DNA from: Eutreptiella sp. 'Long Island Sound 2002'
Lineage: Eukaryota; Euglenozoa; Euglenophyceae; Eutreptiales; Eutreptiaceae
Reading direction: 5' to 3'
DNA: 64,000 nucleotides
Assembly (NCBI GenBank): GCA_964036045.1
Contig: OZ038384.1
Location: 23,489,000 to 23,552,999, forward strand
Of this stretch, positions 34,181 through 46,810 are shown piece by piece. Below the pieces are notes generated by a model that had not been told where the DNA came from, made no database searches, and saw nothing but the letters and a program-made list of their open reading frames with translations. The translations under genes and the position numbers were made by a program. The first letter of the stretch is position 1, and the number at the start of each line of letters is the position of its first letter.

Positions 34181-34443
34181 TCAGGACTGAGAGGATCTCA
34201 CTAGCATACCGGCGAGCAGTCCCTGCTCATAAGTACAGTAATTACCCCGGGCCTGGTTCCATTTCCAGTTCCAATGCCCCAGGGGAACCAGAACCCATTT
34301 GTCGTCAGGGTAGCTGTGCTTGTGGTTACCGTCTTGGTTGAGTCCATCAGTACCCCATTGGGAAATGGCCCAGTTGAACTCCTCCTTCTCTAGTGCTTGC
34401 CACTAGAACAGCGTTCCACCTCCGCCTACATTGCTGGCGTCCG

Positions 34444-35534
34444 TCACCAGGATAATTTCCCTTTGTGCTCTAGGCACGCCCAAGCACTTAGCGTCGGCCA
34501 CTTTGTCCTTGAGCTCGTCAATCGCTTGTTGTTTGGAGGGCCCCAGCGCCATGTAATACTCTTCTTAATGAGGTCCGTCAGGATGGCGCTGGTGTAGGTG
34601 AAATTCTTGATGTGGCGGCGGTAGAAGCTGCAAGCCCCATTGAAACTGCGTACATCATGGAGCCCTTTCTTAGGGTCTTCATGTTGTACCTTAGCATCCA
34701 TCAGGGGTTTCGGCTTAGAGGCCGCAGGGGTCCACCACCCCCAGCCAATGTCGAACCCCAGGTACTGCATAGTTTCCTGCATGAACCCACACTTCTCGAG
34801 CTTGAGTCTGGTGTGGTTCTCCTAGCAGACTGCAAAGAACTCGCCCAAGAGGATTAGGTGGTCCTCTTGGGTATTGGTTCCCAGACATACGACGTTGATG
34901 TGTGCTTCCATCTGGGCGCCCCGAGATATGAGTTCGTGCACCAAAGGTCTCCGACGTAGGATGGATAGGATCTTGTTCATCAGCTCTTGAAAACGAGCGG
35001 GTGCGTTAGCCACGCCAAAGGGCATGACCTTCCACTTGAACACCCTCCCCTGAGGGGTGATGGAGGCTAGAAGCTCCTGGGCATTGTGCGTCAGGTCGAG
35101 TTGCCAGAATCCTCTCCTCTTGTCCATCTTGGTCTTGTAGCGACAGGAGGCTATCTTCCCGAGGATTGACTCCATGTTAGGAATGGACCCTGAGTAATTC
35201 AGCGTCTTCTTGTTCAGCTCTCCATAGTCCACTACCAGCCGTTTGGCTGTAGACCCGGGCTTAGCCAACAGAAAACAGGGGCTGCAATGTTGGGGCTAGT
35301 CCCCATCCCTGTACTGCAGGACCAGGCCAGCGTGGATACATTCTTGTATCTGTCGCTCTCTCTCATCGGCCTGCTCTTTAGGAGCCGGGTAGGGTCTCCT
35401 ACGTATCTTGTGACCCCCGAACGGGGCTTCAGCTTGAGGTCCATTTGTACAAGCTTGTCACAGGAGGCTGGAGGGGGTAGTTCTCGGAATACCTCCAGGT
35501 AGGTCCTGATCAGCTTCTGTACTCTAGGGTCCAA
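34444..35534 (-). pseudogene. Element C reverse transcriptase
   Basis: RT in three frames (34444-34782, 34822-35268, 35232-35534). Visible: ELPPPASCDKLVQMDL, KPGSTAKRLVVDYGELNKK, CRYKTKMDKRRGFWQLDL (motif A), VMPFGVANAPARFQ (motif B), then EAHINVVCLG where element A has EAHIDDVILG. Both catalytic Asp of the Y-x-D-D box are lost. The thumb reads YLGFDIGWGWW and FNGACSFYRRHIKNF. Confidence 0.8.
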
Positions 35535-35956
35535 GAGTTTACTCTGTCCTCCATGTCCTCGTCAGAGTGTAGATTGATTGCCCCTTGGTGTATAGAAGCA
35601 GGGAGGTGGTCCTCAACCGGCTCAGCGTTATTGGTCGTATCCTTCAGCCCTTGGTAGGCGTAGAGAAGGTCCGGCTCCACAGTCTCAGGCGGTCGGTGAC
35701 AACATAGGCACACTTGAGGGGGTTCGCATACGCATTCCTCTGAGAGTTCATCCTCCTCTGGGTCCCTCACAGGGGCAGCCCACACGCTCTTCGGGAGTTC
35801 CAGATCCACCTCTCGTTGCCAGGTGGTAATCTTCTGTTCGAGGTCCTCCTTCAGTTGGGAGATATCTCTGATGGACCCTTGCTTCAACGGCCAGGAGCGG
35901 CGGGTAGGCCTAGCGTAGCATAGCTGTTTCGCCACCAATCTCCTCTTGGAGTCCAC
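35510..35956 (-). pseudogene. Element C pol linker between methyltransferase-like domain and RT
   Basis: A 148-codon frame with an acidic, Cys-containing stretch (EECVCEPPQVCLCCHRPP) and no recognised fold. It occupies the place of the long acidic linker (54157-54800) in element A. Confidence 0.5.
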
Positions 35957-36145
35957 GTACTCTCTCAGCCTGGATCAGGGGTCCTGCTCCTTGTCCAGGG
36001 GCTCCTCTCCCCTCATGGAGAGTAGGGGCTTCTGTGGTGCAGCGTAGTCGGCGTTCTCCACTTCCTCCACGCACGTCTGCACGAAGAAGGCGTCATGCTC
36101 AGTCTCGTCATCAGAGTGTATAGAGCTGGGTAGCTCGGATAGCCG

Positions 36146-37225
36146 TCACTCTGAGACTACATCAGGTCCAGATACACGGCAGGGGGAGTTGGGGGCAACA
36201 GTGTAAGACACGACGTATTGGTCTCCCCCAGGAGTAGTCTCTACGGCGTCTCGAGGTCGTAGTTGGTTTTTCAGGACATCCAGGGTGTAGCCGCTGCTCT
36301 CACGTTGAATTCCCTGGACAATAGCAGGGTCGAGATCTTCCCAGGGCTCTGGGGCTAGGCTCTGGTCCACCACGCTTAGCATGTTGCCCCGGCCGGGTTT
36401 CCTGATTGGCGTCTTGCGGCCCAGAGGCACGTAGATGGCGTCATCCGGCAGCTGGATGGAGGTGAGCGTCAGCTTGTTCAATAGAGTATGCCAGTACTCA
36501 TTTTCCCCATGGGCTCCCCAATCGGGGGAGCACAGGACCATACGGGAACGTTTCAGAGCCACCTTGGTCAGGACCTTCCCCAGTTCACTGAGTCTTGGGT
36601 TCCCATAGGCGGTCCCGAAAGAGGGCCAGTAAAAATGATAGCAGCGATTCTTCCTTTTGCTGCAGTAGAGGTCCAGGACATGTTGCTTGTTGCTGGCGAA
36701 TAGCTCCACGCTCAGGTCTTCCTCGGAGTATCCCAGCTCCTTTAGACCTTGGTCCAAGACATCCCCAAGGAGCTGATAGTTCTCAGTCTTGGAGGCGACC
36801 ATCATGGTTGAGGGCTCCTTCTTGCATACCCTCAGGTAGGTAGACGTGTGCTCAGACTGCTCCAGTGGTACAGATTCCCATCCGTCACCATGGTCCACTT
36901 GGAGGACGTAGAGTGCTTGCAGGGTGAGGGATAGAATCTGGGAGTGCTCGACGAAGAAGTCGGTCCCCAGTGCAAAGTCGAAGGCTTCGATGTCCATCAC
37001 GTAGAACCGATGGGCAATGCTTCTACATCCTATAGGCACTTCGAGCTCACAGTCCCCACAGCTGTGCACCACATGTTCATCTCCCATGCGGATGGCTGCT
37101 GTAGGCATGATGTTCTTTAGGTCCTCACGAGGTAAATTTTTCTTGCCCACAATAGATATAATGGCCACAGTATCCAGTACCCCCAGGTATTCACGTCCCC
37201 CAAGACGGACACGTACCCAGAACAC
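36146..37225 (-). pseudogene. Element C protease and methyltransferase-like domain
   Basis: A 359-codon frame. The retroviral-type aspartic protease comes first; its active-site triad DTG (intact in B) is DTV here. About 80 residues on, AFDFALGTDFF matches the second conserved protease region. Residues ~171-268 (about 36422-36715) carry SVELFASNKQHV, YGNPRLSELGKVLTK, MVLCSPDWG and LPDDAIYVPLG, which resemble the Dam-like methyltransferase domain of DIRS elements (see findings). Near identical to B (48211-49376). Confidence 0.75.
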
Positions 37226-37275
37226 CAGATCTGTAGGTCCCCGGGAGCGTCCCTGTCAGAACTCCACGGGGCGGG

Positions 37276-37705
37276 TCACTTCAAACCCCTTCTTCTGAAG
37301 TTTCTGCGCCATGCGCATGAAACGGGTGCGTTTGCGGGCGTTAGACTGGTCCCCATCTTCGTTGGCACGCTTAGTCCCTTGTTCTTAGTGGGCTTGCTTC
37401 TGGGAACGGGTTGTAGGTCCCTTGTTTGGTTGCCCACCAGAGGGCTGAGAATTCCCCCTTGGCGTAGTATTGGGGTCCCCTCCGGATTCGTTAGCGTTCC
37501 TGTCCTTGTCGGGCTTGCAGTCAGAGCCTCCTCGTCCAGCTTTGCCTTTGCCACCTTGGCCTTTGCCATTGCCCTTGGACTTGCCCTTCCCACTGTCCTT
37601 GTCGGCGTTGCCCTTGCCACTGCACTTGCTACTGGCGTTTTTGGTCTTGAGCTTCGCCGAAAGGTGTTGCTTGTGGTAGCACTCGTCCTCGTAGTGCTTC
37701 CTCTT
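37276..37705 (-). pseudogene. Element C gag C-terminus with zinc knuckle
   Basis: In the 37385-37729 frame: a damaged CCHC knuckle (VSCKRKHYEDEC; the first Cys pair is incomplete) and a Lys/Gly-rich tail (GKGNADKDSGKGKSKGNG). TAA at 37385-37387 ends it, and TGA at 37256-37258 lies before protease in the same frame. Both stops are also present at the same places in B. Confidence 0.7.
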
Positions 37706-39500
37706 ACACGATACGCCACGCAGCCACACGACGAAAGGGAGCCGAGGTCAACGCACGAGGGAAAGCGCACATCCGCCACGCCACCACCAACAAAAGAGCA
37801 CACCCGCTACTATCCCCCCACGCATAGGACAAGGAAGCCATGGGACAAGCAAGGTGTGTGAGAGTGACCAGGGGAAAAGACCACCCAAGCGCAAAGCGCC
37901 ACATTGAAGAATAAAGAAAGGCACACCAGACCCTGAAACACATGCAAACGTGCCCGCGGACGCCAAGCCATGAGGTATGTCCATGCACGCACACGTCATA
38001 GGAGCCGCCGTATGCACGACAAGGTATAAACAAGGAGACATACCCACCACCGAACAAACCACCGCCACGAGCACCACGCCGCCGCCCAACCACTCATGTA
38101 CGCATTCTATGCTCTCTACGGTCTAGGCGGTTCGCACGGAGGAAAGAAGCATGCTATGAGGGACACCCGTATGTAACCAAAAGGAGGGAACCACAAGCCA
38201 CCGGAGGGCGCACCACCGCCACAAAACACACGTACCACAAACAGCCAGGGGCACAAGAAGAGCAAGAGGTATGCCCGCGCACATATATGCCGCCGCAAAC
38301 AACGGAAGGTATGGATGTACACAACAAGGGCCACCGCAGATGGAGACACATGCAACGCCAACACGCCCAGCAACCAAAGAAACCACCACCCTTTCTCCTT
38401 TCCCGAACATGCACACCCCAAAGGCTGCAACCGCCGAAGAAAATGTGGACACCGCCAAAGAACACACAAAGAACAAGAGGCCACCAACACCGCGGAACGG
38501 AATAAGGATGGTATGAGGGCATACCCAGTGGGCAGCCCACACGGAAAGAAATGGTGGTATGAAGGGAACCCCCGCGAAACCGAGGGAAGGGAGCCACACG
38601 CCGCCAGAGAGCACACCACCGCCAGCAAACACACAAACCGCAGACCCGAGGGCACAAAAAGAGCAAGAGTGGTATGCCCACGCGCGCAAGCAAACACAAA
38701 CAAGGTATGGCAAAGGAGCACGAGCCCCAACCCGCCTCAGCAATCGCCACGGGGATAGAAGGACCAAGGATGGACTACGAGCACGAAGTACACAACGCCG
38801 CCCGAGGAAATGCCATGAAAACCAACCCCCACCCACTCTCCATAGGCCATCAACGAGGGAGGAAGCCGCCAACGCCAGAGAAAATGTGGACGCCGCCAAA
38901 GAACACGCGAAGAACAAGAAGCCGCCAACACCAAGGAATCGAACTTGAGTGGTATGAGGGAATACCTAACGGGAAGAAGCGATGGTATGAAGGGCGCCCA
39001 TCCCCGCGAAACCGAGGGACGGGAGCCACACGCCACCAGAGAGGACGCCACAGCCACCAAACACACAAACGGCAAGCCCGGGGGCACAATAAGAGCAAGT
39101 GGTATGCCCACACACGCAAGCATGCACGAGCAAGGTATGGCGAGGGAGCGCGAGCCCGAACCGGCTGCCGCGAACACCACGGGGATAGAAGGACCCCGGA
39201 TGGACAAAGAGAACACCGTAAACAACGCCGCCACGCCAGCGCACCCGCCGACCGGGAAACCGCCAAGAAACCCACCCTCCTCCCTCTCTCTGTAGGCCAT
39301 CAACGCGGGAGGAAGCATAACACAACAAGCAGGCCTGCCCACACGAGCAACACGACCGCCACCGCCACGAACAAGCACCATGGTATGAACACAGCTGCAA
39401 ACAAGGGTATGTGATGTGCCACGCGACGGAGAACGCAACAATAATGGCGCCAACATGGGTAAAGAGACAAGCGCAAGTGTGTTACCTAGTAGCCTAGTTA
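37706..39500 (+). repeat. T-poor DNA with ~430-bp tandem repeats
   Basis: At least 2.5 copies of a 405-440-bp unit from about 38200 to 39320, for example GGGGATAGAAGGACC at 38751 and 39181 and AAATGTGGAC(A/G)CCGCCAAAG near 38442 and 38882. The word GGTATG recurs many times. No credible gene. It forms the 5' flank of T-poor copy 3. Confidence 0.7.
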
Positions 39501-40079
39501 CCTAGTAGGCCCACACGCCCCAATCCTCACTCTGTCTCACAGGACCGAAAAGGTGAGAAAGAAGAGGGCCCGAGAACCGGGGCCAAGGAAGCAGGCAAGG
39601 AGAAGAACCGAGACACACATCAGGGCGGAGGCAGGGAAAACGAGCATGCCAAGGAGAAGGGCGAGCCAGCGGAGGCCAGAGGAAAGGGTAAAGAACGACG
39701 CAGCCACGAAAGAAAGGAGTGGTAGCCAGCAGACGAGCAAGGGACGCGCGCGGGGAAGGGGGCACGGCAAGCACACGGGAAGCGCAACACCGCAACAAAG
39801 CACCAGAGAGGGGGGCACCAGAGGGACAGGCGAAGGGCAACACCCAGCACCACGGCACGCACCACCCAGGCACCACACGCACCGCACACACCCACACGCG
39901 CACCCACGGCACGCCGCCAGCAGGCCCCGGCAGCCAGGGGGCGGGCAGCAGGGAAGAGGAGGCGCCTGAACCCAGACACCCCCCGCCATCCCCGTGGCGC
40001 GCAGCCCCCCACAGGGCACGCGGGCCACGGGGCCGGTGCAGGGCCCCCACGCCCGCACACCCGCGTCCACAGCACGTGG

Positions 40080-43000
40080 GTAGCGGACCCCAACAGCCCG
40101 CCCAGAAGGCGGGCAGCCGGGGGAAAGGGGGCGCCTGACCCCAGACGCCCCCCACAACGGCGAACGGCAGCCCCCCCAGGGACGCCCTTCCGCCACCCTC
40201 ACGGCGCGCAATGCCGGCCTGCAAGAGCGTGCGCCGTGGGGCCGGTGCTGGGCCCCCACGCCCACACCAACCGCACCCGGGACACATGGGTCGCGGAACC
40301 CTGGCTGCCTGCCCCAGAGGACGGGCGGCCAGGGGAGGGACAGCGCCTGACACCAGACACCCCCACAGGGCATGCAGGCCAAGGGGACAGTGTTGGACCC
40401 CCGCACCCACACACCCGCGCCGACGGCATGTGGGTGACGGACCCAAACAGCACGCCCAAAGGGCGGGCAGTCAGGGGAGGGGGAGCGCCTGACCACAGAC
40501 GCCCCTCACAACGGCGGAAGCCTCCCCCCCGTGGGGACGCCCTTCCACCACCCCCACAGCGAGCAACGCCGGCCCGCAAGGGCGCACGCTGTGGGGCCGG
40601 TGCTGGTTCCCCACGCCCGCACCGACCGCACCCGGGACAAAAGGGTCGCGGAGCCCCGGCTGCCCGCTCCAGATGACGGGCGGCCGGGGGAGGGACAACG
40701 CCTGACACCAGACGCCCCTCACAACGGTGGCAGGCCAGCCCTCCCCACGGGTCGGCCCCCCGCTGGCCCCCCAGCACGCAGCCCCCACAGGGCATGCAGG
40801 CCAAGGGGACAGTGTTGGCCCCCCACAGCCACACACCCACGCCCACAGCACGTGGGTGGCGGACCCCAACAGCCCGCCCAGTGGGCGGGCAGTCGGGGGA
40901 GGGACAGCGCCTGACCTCAGACGCCCCTCACAATGGTGGAAGGCACCCCCCCTGGGGACGCCCTTCCGCCACCCCCACAGCGAGCAACGCCGGCCCGCAA
41001 GGGCGCACGCTGTGGGGCCGGTGCTGGGCTCCCATGCCCGCACCGACCGCACCCGGGACACACGGGTCGCGGAACCCTGGCTGCCCGCTCCAGAGGACGG
41101 GCGGCCGGGGGGGGGGACAGCGCCTGACACCAGACGCCCCTCACAACGGTGGCAGGCCACCCCCCCCCGGGACGGCCCCCCACCACCCCCGCGGCAGGCA
41201 GCCCCCACGGGGCATGCAGGCCAAGGGGACAGTGTTGGGCCCCCACATCCACACACCTGCGCCCACAGCACGTGGGTGGCGGACCCCAACAGTCCGCCCA
41301 GTGGGCGGGCAGTCGGGGGAGGGACAGCGCCTGACCTCAGACGCCCCTCACAATGGTGGAAGGCACCCCCCCCGGGGACGCCCTTCCGCCACCCTCACAG
41401 TGAGCAACGCCGGCTCGCAGGGGCGCACGCTGTGGGGCCGGTGCTGGGTCTCCACGCCCGCACCGACCGCACCCGGGACACACGGGTTGCGCAACCCTGG
41501 CTGCCCGCTCCAGAGGACCGACGGCCGGGGGAGGGACAGCACCTGACACCAGACGCCCCTCAAAACGGTGGCAGGCCACCCCCCCCGGGGACGGCCCCCC
41601 ACCAACCCCGCGGCACGCAGCCCCCACAGGGCATGCAGGCCAAGGGGGGAAATGTTGGGCCCCCGAACCCACACACCCGCGCCCACAGCACGTGGGTGGC
41701 AGACCCCAACAGCCCGCCCAGTGGGCGGGCAGTCGGGGGAGGGACAGCGCCTGACCTCAGAAGCCCCTCACAATGGTGGAAGGCACCCCCCCCCGGGGAC
41801 GCCTTTCCGCCACCCCAACAGCGAGCAACGCCGGCCCGCAAGGGTGCACGCTGTGGGGCCGGCCCTGGGTCCCCACGCCCGCACCGACCGCACCCGGGTC
41901 ACACGGGTCGCAGAACCCTGGCTGCTCGCTCCAGAGGACAGGTGGCCGGGGGAGGGACAGCGCCTGACACCAGACGCCCCTCACAAAGGTGGCAGGCCAA
42001 CCCCCCCGGGGAGGGCCCCCCCACCACCCCCGCAGCACGCAGCCCCCACAGGGCATTCAAGCCAAGGGGACAGTTTTGAGCTCCCACACCCACACACCTG
42101 CGCCCACAGCACGTGGGCGGCGGACCCCAACAGCCCGCCCAGTGGGCGGGCATTCAGGGGAGGGACAGCGCCTGACCTCAGACGCCCCTCACAATGGTGG
42201 AAGGCACCCCCCGCGGGGACGCCCTTCCGCCAGCCCCACAGCGAGCAACGCCGGCCCGCAAGGGCGCACGCTGTGGGGCCGGTGCTGGGTCCCCACGCCC
42301 GCACCGACCGCACCCGCGACACACGGGTCGCGGAACCCCGGCTGCCTCCTCCAGAGGACCGACAGCCGGGGGAGGGACAGCGCCTGACACCAGACGCCCC
42401 TCACAACGGTGACAGGCCACCCCCCCCGGGGACGGCACCCCACCACCCCCGCGGCACGCAGCCCCCACAGGGCATGCAGGTCAAGGGGACAGTGTTGGGC
42501 CCCCACACCCACACACCCGCGCCCACAGCACGTGGGTGGCGGACCCCAACAGCCCGCCCAGTGGGCGGGCAGTCGGAGGAGGGACAGCGCCTGACCTCAG
42601 AAGCCCCTCACAATGGTGGAAGGCACCCCCCCCGGCGACACCCTTCCACAACCCCCACAGCGAGCAACGCCGGCCCGCAAGGGCGCACGCTTTGGGGCCA
42701 GTGCTGGGTCCCCACGCCCGCACCGACCGCACCTGGGACACACGGGTCGCGGAACCCTGGCTGCCCGCTCCAGAGGACGGGCGGCCGCGGGAGGGACAGC
42801 GCCTGACACCAGACGCCCCTCACAACGGTGGCAGGCCACCCCCCCGGGGACGACCCCCCCACCACTCCCGCGGCGCGCAGCGCCCACAGGGCATGCAAGC
42901 CAAGGGGACACTGTTGGGCCCCCACACCCACACACCTGCGCCCACGGCACGTGGGTTGCAGACGCCAACAGCCCGCCCAGAGGGCGGGCAGTCAGGGGAG

Positions 43001-45893
43001 GGACAGCGCCTGACCTCAGACGCCCCTCACAACGGTGGAAGGCACCCCCCCCGGGAACGCCCTTCCGCCACCCCCACAGCGAGCAACGCCGGCCCGCAAG
43101 GGGGAACGCTGTTGGGCCGGTGCTGGGTCCCAACGCCCACATCGACCGCACCCGGGACACACGGTCGCAGAACCCCGGCCGCCCGCCCCAGAGGGCGGGC
43201 GTCTGGGAGAGGGACAGCGCCTGACACCAGACGCCCCTCAAAACGGTGGCAGGCCACCCCCCCCGGGGACGGCCCCCCACCACTCCGCGGCACGCAGCCC
43301 CCACGGGGCATGCAGGCCAAGGGGACAGTGTTGGGCCCCCACACCCACACACCTGCGCCCACAGTACGTGGGTGGCGGACCCAAACAGCCCGCCCAGTGG
43401 ACGGGCAGTCGGGGGAGGGACAGCGCCTGACCTCAGACGCCCCTCACAATGGTGGAAGGCACCCCCCCCGGGAACGCCCTTCCGCCACCCTCACAGTGAG
43501 CAACGGCGGCTCGCAAGGGCGCACGCTGTGGGGCTGGTGCTGGGTCCCCACGCCCGCACCGACCGCACCCGGGACACACGGGTCGCGGAACCCTGGCTGC
43601 CCGCTCCAGAGGACCGACGGCCGGGGGAGGGACAGCACCTGACACCAGACGCCCCTCACAACGGTGGCAGGCCACCCCCCCCAGGGACGGCCCCCGACCA
43701 ACCCCGCGGCACGCAGCACCCACAGGGCATCCAGGTCAAGGAGGAAAGTGTTGGGCCCCCACACCCACACACCCGCGCCCACAGCACGTGGGTGGCGGAC
43801 CCCAACAGTCCGCCCAGTGGGCGGGCAGTCGGGGGAGGGACAGCGCCTGACCTCAGACGCCCCTCACAATGGTGGAAGGCACCCCCCCCAGGGACGCCTT
43901 TCCGCCACCCCAACAGCGAGCAACGCCGGCCCGCAAGGGCGCACGCTGTGGGGCCGGTGCTGGGTCCCCACGGCCGCACCGACCGCACCCGGGACACACG
44001 GGTCGCAGAACCCTGGCTGCCCGCTCCAGAGGACGGGTGGCCGGGGGAGGGACAGCGTCTGACACCTGACGCCCCTGACAAAGGTGGCAGGCCACCCTCC
44101 CCAGGGAGGGCCCCCCCACCACCCCCGCGGCACGCAGCCCCCACAGGGCATTCAAGCCAAGGGGACAGTGTTGAGCCCCCACACCCACACACCCGCGCCC
44201 ACAGCACGTGGGTGGCGGACCCCAACAGCCCGCCCAGTGGGCGGGCATTAGGGGGAGGGACAGCGCCTGACCTCAGATGCCCCTCACAATGGTGGAAGGC
44301 ATCCCCCCCGGGGATGCCCTTCTGCCACCCCCACAGCGAGAAACGCCGGCCCGCAAGGGCGCACGCTGTGGGGCCGGTGCTGGGTCCCCACGCCCGCACC
44401 GACCGCAGGCGGGACACACGGGTCGCGGAACCCCGGCTGCCTCCTCCAGAGGACCGACAGCCGGCGGAGGGACAGCGCCCGACACCAGACGCCCCTCACA
44501 ACGGTGACAGGCCACCCCCCCCGGGGACGGCACCCCACCACCCCCGGGGCACGCAGCCTCCACAGGGTATGCAGGTCAAGGGGACAGTGTTGGGCCCCCA
44601 CACCCACACACCCGCGCCCACAGCACGTGGGTGGCGGACCCCAACAGCCCGCCCAGTGGGCGCGCAGTCGGGGGAGGGACAGCGCCTGACCTCAGACGCC
44701 CCTCACAATGGTGGAAGGCAGCCCCCCCGGGGACACTTTTCCGCCACCCCCACGGCGAGCAACGCCGGCCCGCAAGGGCGCACGCTGTCAGGCCGGTGCT
44801 GGGTCCCCACGCCCGCACCGACCGCACCCGGGACACACGGGTCGCGGAACCCTGGCTGCCCGCTCCAGAGGACGGGCGGCCGGGGGAGGGACAGCGCCTG
44901 GCACCAGACGCCCCTCGCAACGGTGGCAGGCCACCCCCCCCCGGGACGGCCCCCCACCGGCCCCGCGGCACGCCGCCCCAACGGGGCATGCAGGCCAAGG
45001 GGACAGTGTTGGGCCCCCACACCCACACACCCGCGCCCACAGCATGTGGGTGGCGGACCCCAACAGCCCGCCCAGTGGGCGGGCAGTCGGGGGAGGGACA
45101 GCGCCTGACCTCAGACGCCCCTCACAATGGTGGAAGGCGACCCCCCCGAGGACGCTCTTCCGCCACCCCCACAGCGAGCAACGCTGGCCCGCAAGGGCCG
45201 AACGCTTTTGGGCCGGTGCTGGGTCCCCACGCCCGCACCGACCGCACCCGGGACACACGGGTCGCGGAACCCTGGCTGCCCGCTCCAGAAGACGGGCGGC
45301 CGCGGGAGGGACAGCGCCTGACACCAGACGCCCCTCACAACGGTGGCAGGCCACCCCCCCGGGGACGAACCTCCCACCACCCCCGCGGCGCGCAGCCCCC
45401 ACAGGGCATGCAAGCCAAGGGGACAGTGTTGGGCCCCCACACCCACACACCCGCGCCCACGGCACGTGGATGGCAGACGCCAACAGCCCGCCCAGCGGGC
45501 GGGCAGTCTGGGGAGGGACAGCGCCTGACCTCAGACGCCCCTCACAACGGTGGAAGGCACCCCCCCCGGGAACGCCCTTCCGCGACCCCCACAGCGAGCA
45601 ACGCCGGCCCGCAAGGGGGCACGCTGTGGGGCCGGTGCTGGGTCCCAACGCCCGCACCGACCGCACCCGGGACACACGGTTGCAGAACCCCGGCCGCCCG
45701 CCCCAGAGGGGGGGCGGCTTGGAGAGGGACAGCGCCTGACACCAGACGCCCCTCACAACGGTGGCAGGCCACCCCCCCCGGGGACAGCCCCCCACCACCC
45801 CCGCGGCACGCAGCCCCCACAGGGCATGCAGGCCAAGGAGACAGTGTTGGGCCCCCACACCCACACGCCCGCGCCGACAGCACGTTTGTGGCG
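40080..45893 (+). repeat. ~420-bp satellite array, about 14 copies
   Basis: Units are marked by GACGCCCCTCACAATGGTGGA near 40921, 41341, 41761, 42182, 42602 and on to 45540, a period of ~420 bp. Each unit has a second, similar half beginning GACGCCCCTCACAACGGTGGC, so it looks like an old dimer. Long open frames through the array (for example 43246-45108) arise from T-poverty and GC-richness, not from a gene. Confidence 0.9.
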
Positions 45894-45926
45894 GCCGTTG
45901 GAGGTGCTCTGCAGCATGCAATCGTG

Positions 45927-46586
45927 ATGCGGTACATGCTGGAGGCCGATCAGACGGAGCAGGGAGCAACAGCTGCAACTTGGGATACTCAAGAAGAGTG
46001 GCTCCAGCGTGGCATTCCACTGTGGGTTTTGGACAGCAAACGAGGGCATGAAGGGCACCAGCAGGTGCATGCTGCAGAAGCCGTCCAGCAAGATGTCGTG
46101 ACTGAGGCCCCCGCTGAAGACACTGAGCCTGGTGCGCCTGCACCTACCTTGCCAATGCAAGCCAAGATGAAGAAGACTGCCAAAGTTGTACCAACTCAGG
46201 GTACTGCAGCCGGAAAAGGAACACCCTCGAGTACCAAGAAGCAAGCAAAAGGGAAAGAGAAGGAATCGGACAAGCCCGCGGAATCAGACGACGACGATAC
46301 TGACGAGGAGTCAGAAGAAGACGATCTGGAGCAAGTACTGGAGACCCAGCAGAAGCGCAAGCGGGCATCCGCCTCTCACTTCGATGCAAGCAGCCCCGAC
46401 TCTGGTAAGGAACAGTCCAAGAAGAAAGCGAAGACTGCTGCCAGTGCTACTGCAGAGTTCAAGCCGCCCTCGCGTTCTGGTACCCTGCCGTCTCGAGGTA
46501 CCGTTGCCTCTCCAAGTGGGACAAGTACAACAGCAAGAAGCCTGGGTTCCAGGTTGGCTAAGGTTGCTGGACCGAAGAAGAAGTAA
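45927..46586 (+). CDS. Charged, nuclear-type protein, unknown function
   Basis: 219 codons from ATG at 45927; the frame is open further upstream into the satellite, so the true start could be lost. The first ~70 residues look globular (MRYMLEADQTEQG, EEWLQRGIPLWVLDSKRG). The rest is disordered: Lys-rich, then a strongly acidic run (ESDDDDTDEESEEDD), a basic stretch (QQKRKRAS, SKKKAKT) and a C-terminal PKKK. This composition is typical of nuclear proteins. I recognise no family. At the stop, a 41-bp GTAAGT...CTCTTTTTGCAG stretch (46584-46624) could be a very short intron. It may be a captured host gene end or a transposon ORF. Confidence 0.45.
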   Translation: MRYMLEADQTEQGATAATWDTQEEWLQRGIPLWVLDSKRGHEGHQQVHAAEAVQQDVVTEAPAEDTEPGAPAPTLPMQAKMKKTAKVVPTQGTAAGKGTPSSTKKQAKGKEKESDKPAESDDDDTDEESEEDDLEQVLETQQKRKRASASHFDASSPDSGKEQSKKKAKTAASATAEFKPPSRSGTLPSRGTVASPSGTSTTARSLGSRLAKVAGPKKK

Positions 46587-46627
46587 GTCACCATTAACCC
46601 AAGTGTTACGCCTCTTTTTGCAGTCAT

Positions 46628-46651
46628 GAGTGCGCGAGGGCTCGCGCACTC
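46628..46651. repeat. 24-bp palindrome, first copy
   Basis: Arms GAGTGCGCGAG and CTCGCGCACTC with GG between. Nearly the same as the perfect palindrome at 46787-46810. Confidence 0.8.
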
Positions 46652-46786
46652 GCCTTCGACGCGAATGCAATTATATGCCCTTAAAGGGTTGTACATTTTT
46701 GCCAAGCTTTTATCTCAGTGTTTGTACGTTGTGCACTTCGTGTCCTGTTTTTGTTGCCCTCTGTACACAATTGTTTCCATGACCTT

Positions 46787-46810
46787 GAGTGCGCGAGGCC
46801 TCGCGCACTC
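46787..46810. repeat. 24-bp perfect palindrome, second copy
   Basis: Arms GAGTGCGCGAGG and CCTCGCGCACTC, no spacer. It lies 135 bp after the first copy. Confidence 0.85.

Larger units (their letters stand above)
32325..37705 (-). mobile_element. LTR element C: decayed Ty3/gypsy-type element, same family as B
   Basis: Minus-strand order: gag zinc knuckle, protease, methyltransferase-like domain, linker, RT, RNase H, integrase, chromodomain. Pieces lie in at least three frames with stops between. The part at 36060-37705 differs from element B (48211-49860) at about 4-5% of bases in a 250-bp sample. The gag N-terminus is missing, because similarity stops at the zinc knuckle where T-poor DNA begins. 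Key residues are lost in protease, RT and integrase, so it is inactive. Confidence 0.85.

Noticed and set aside
46584-46624. 41-bp GTAAGT...TTTTTGCAG intron at the end of the 219-codon ORF
   Set aside because: Shorter than most spliceable introns, and it adds almost no coding sequence. Mentioned in the gene entry but not called.
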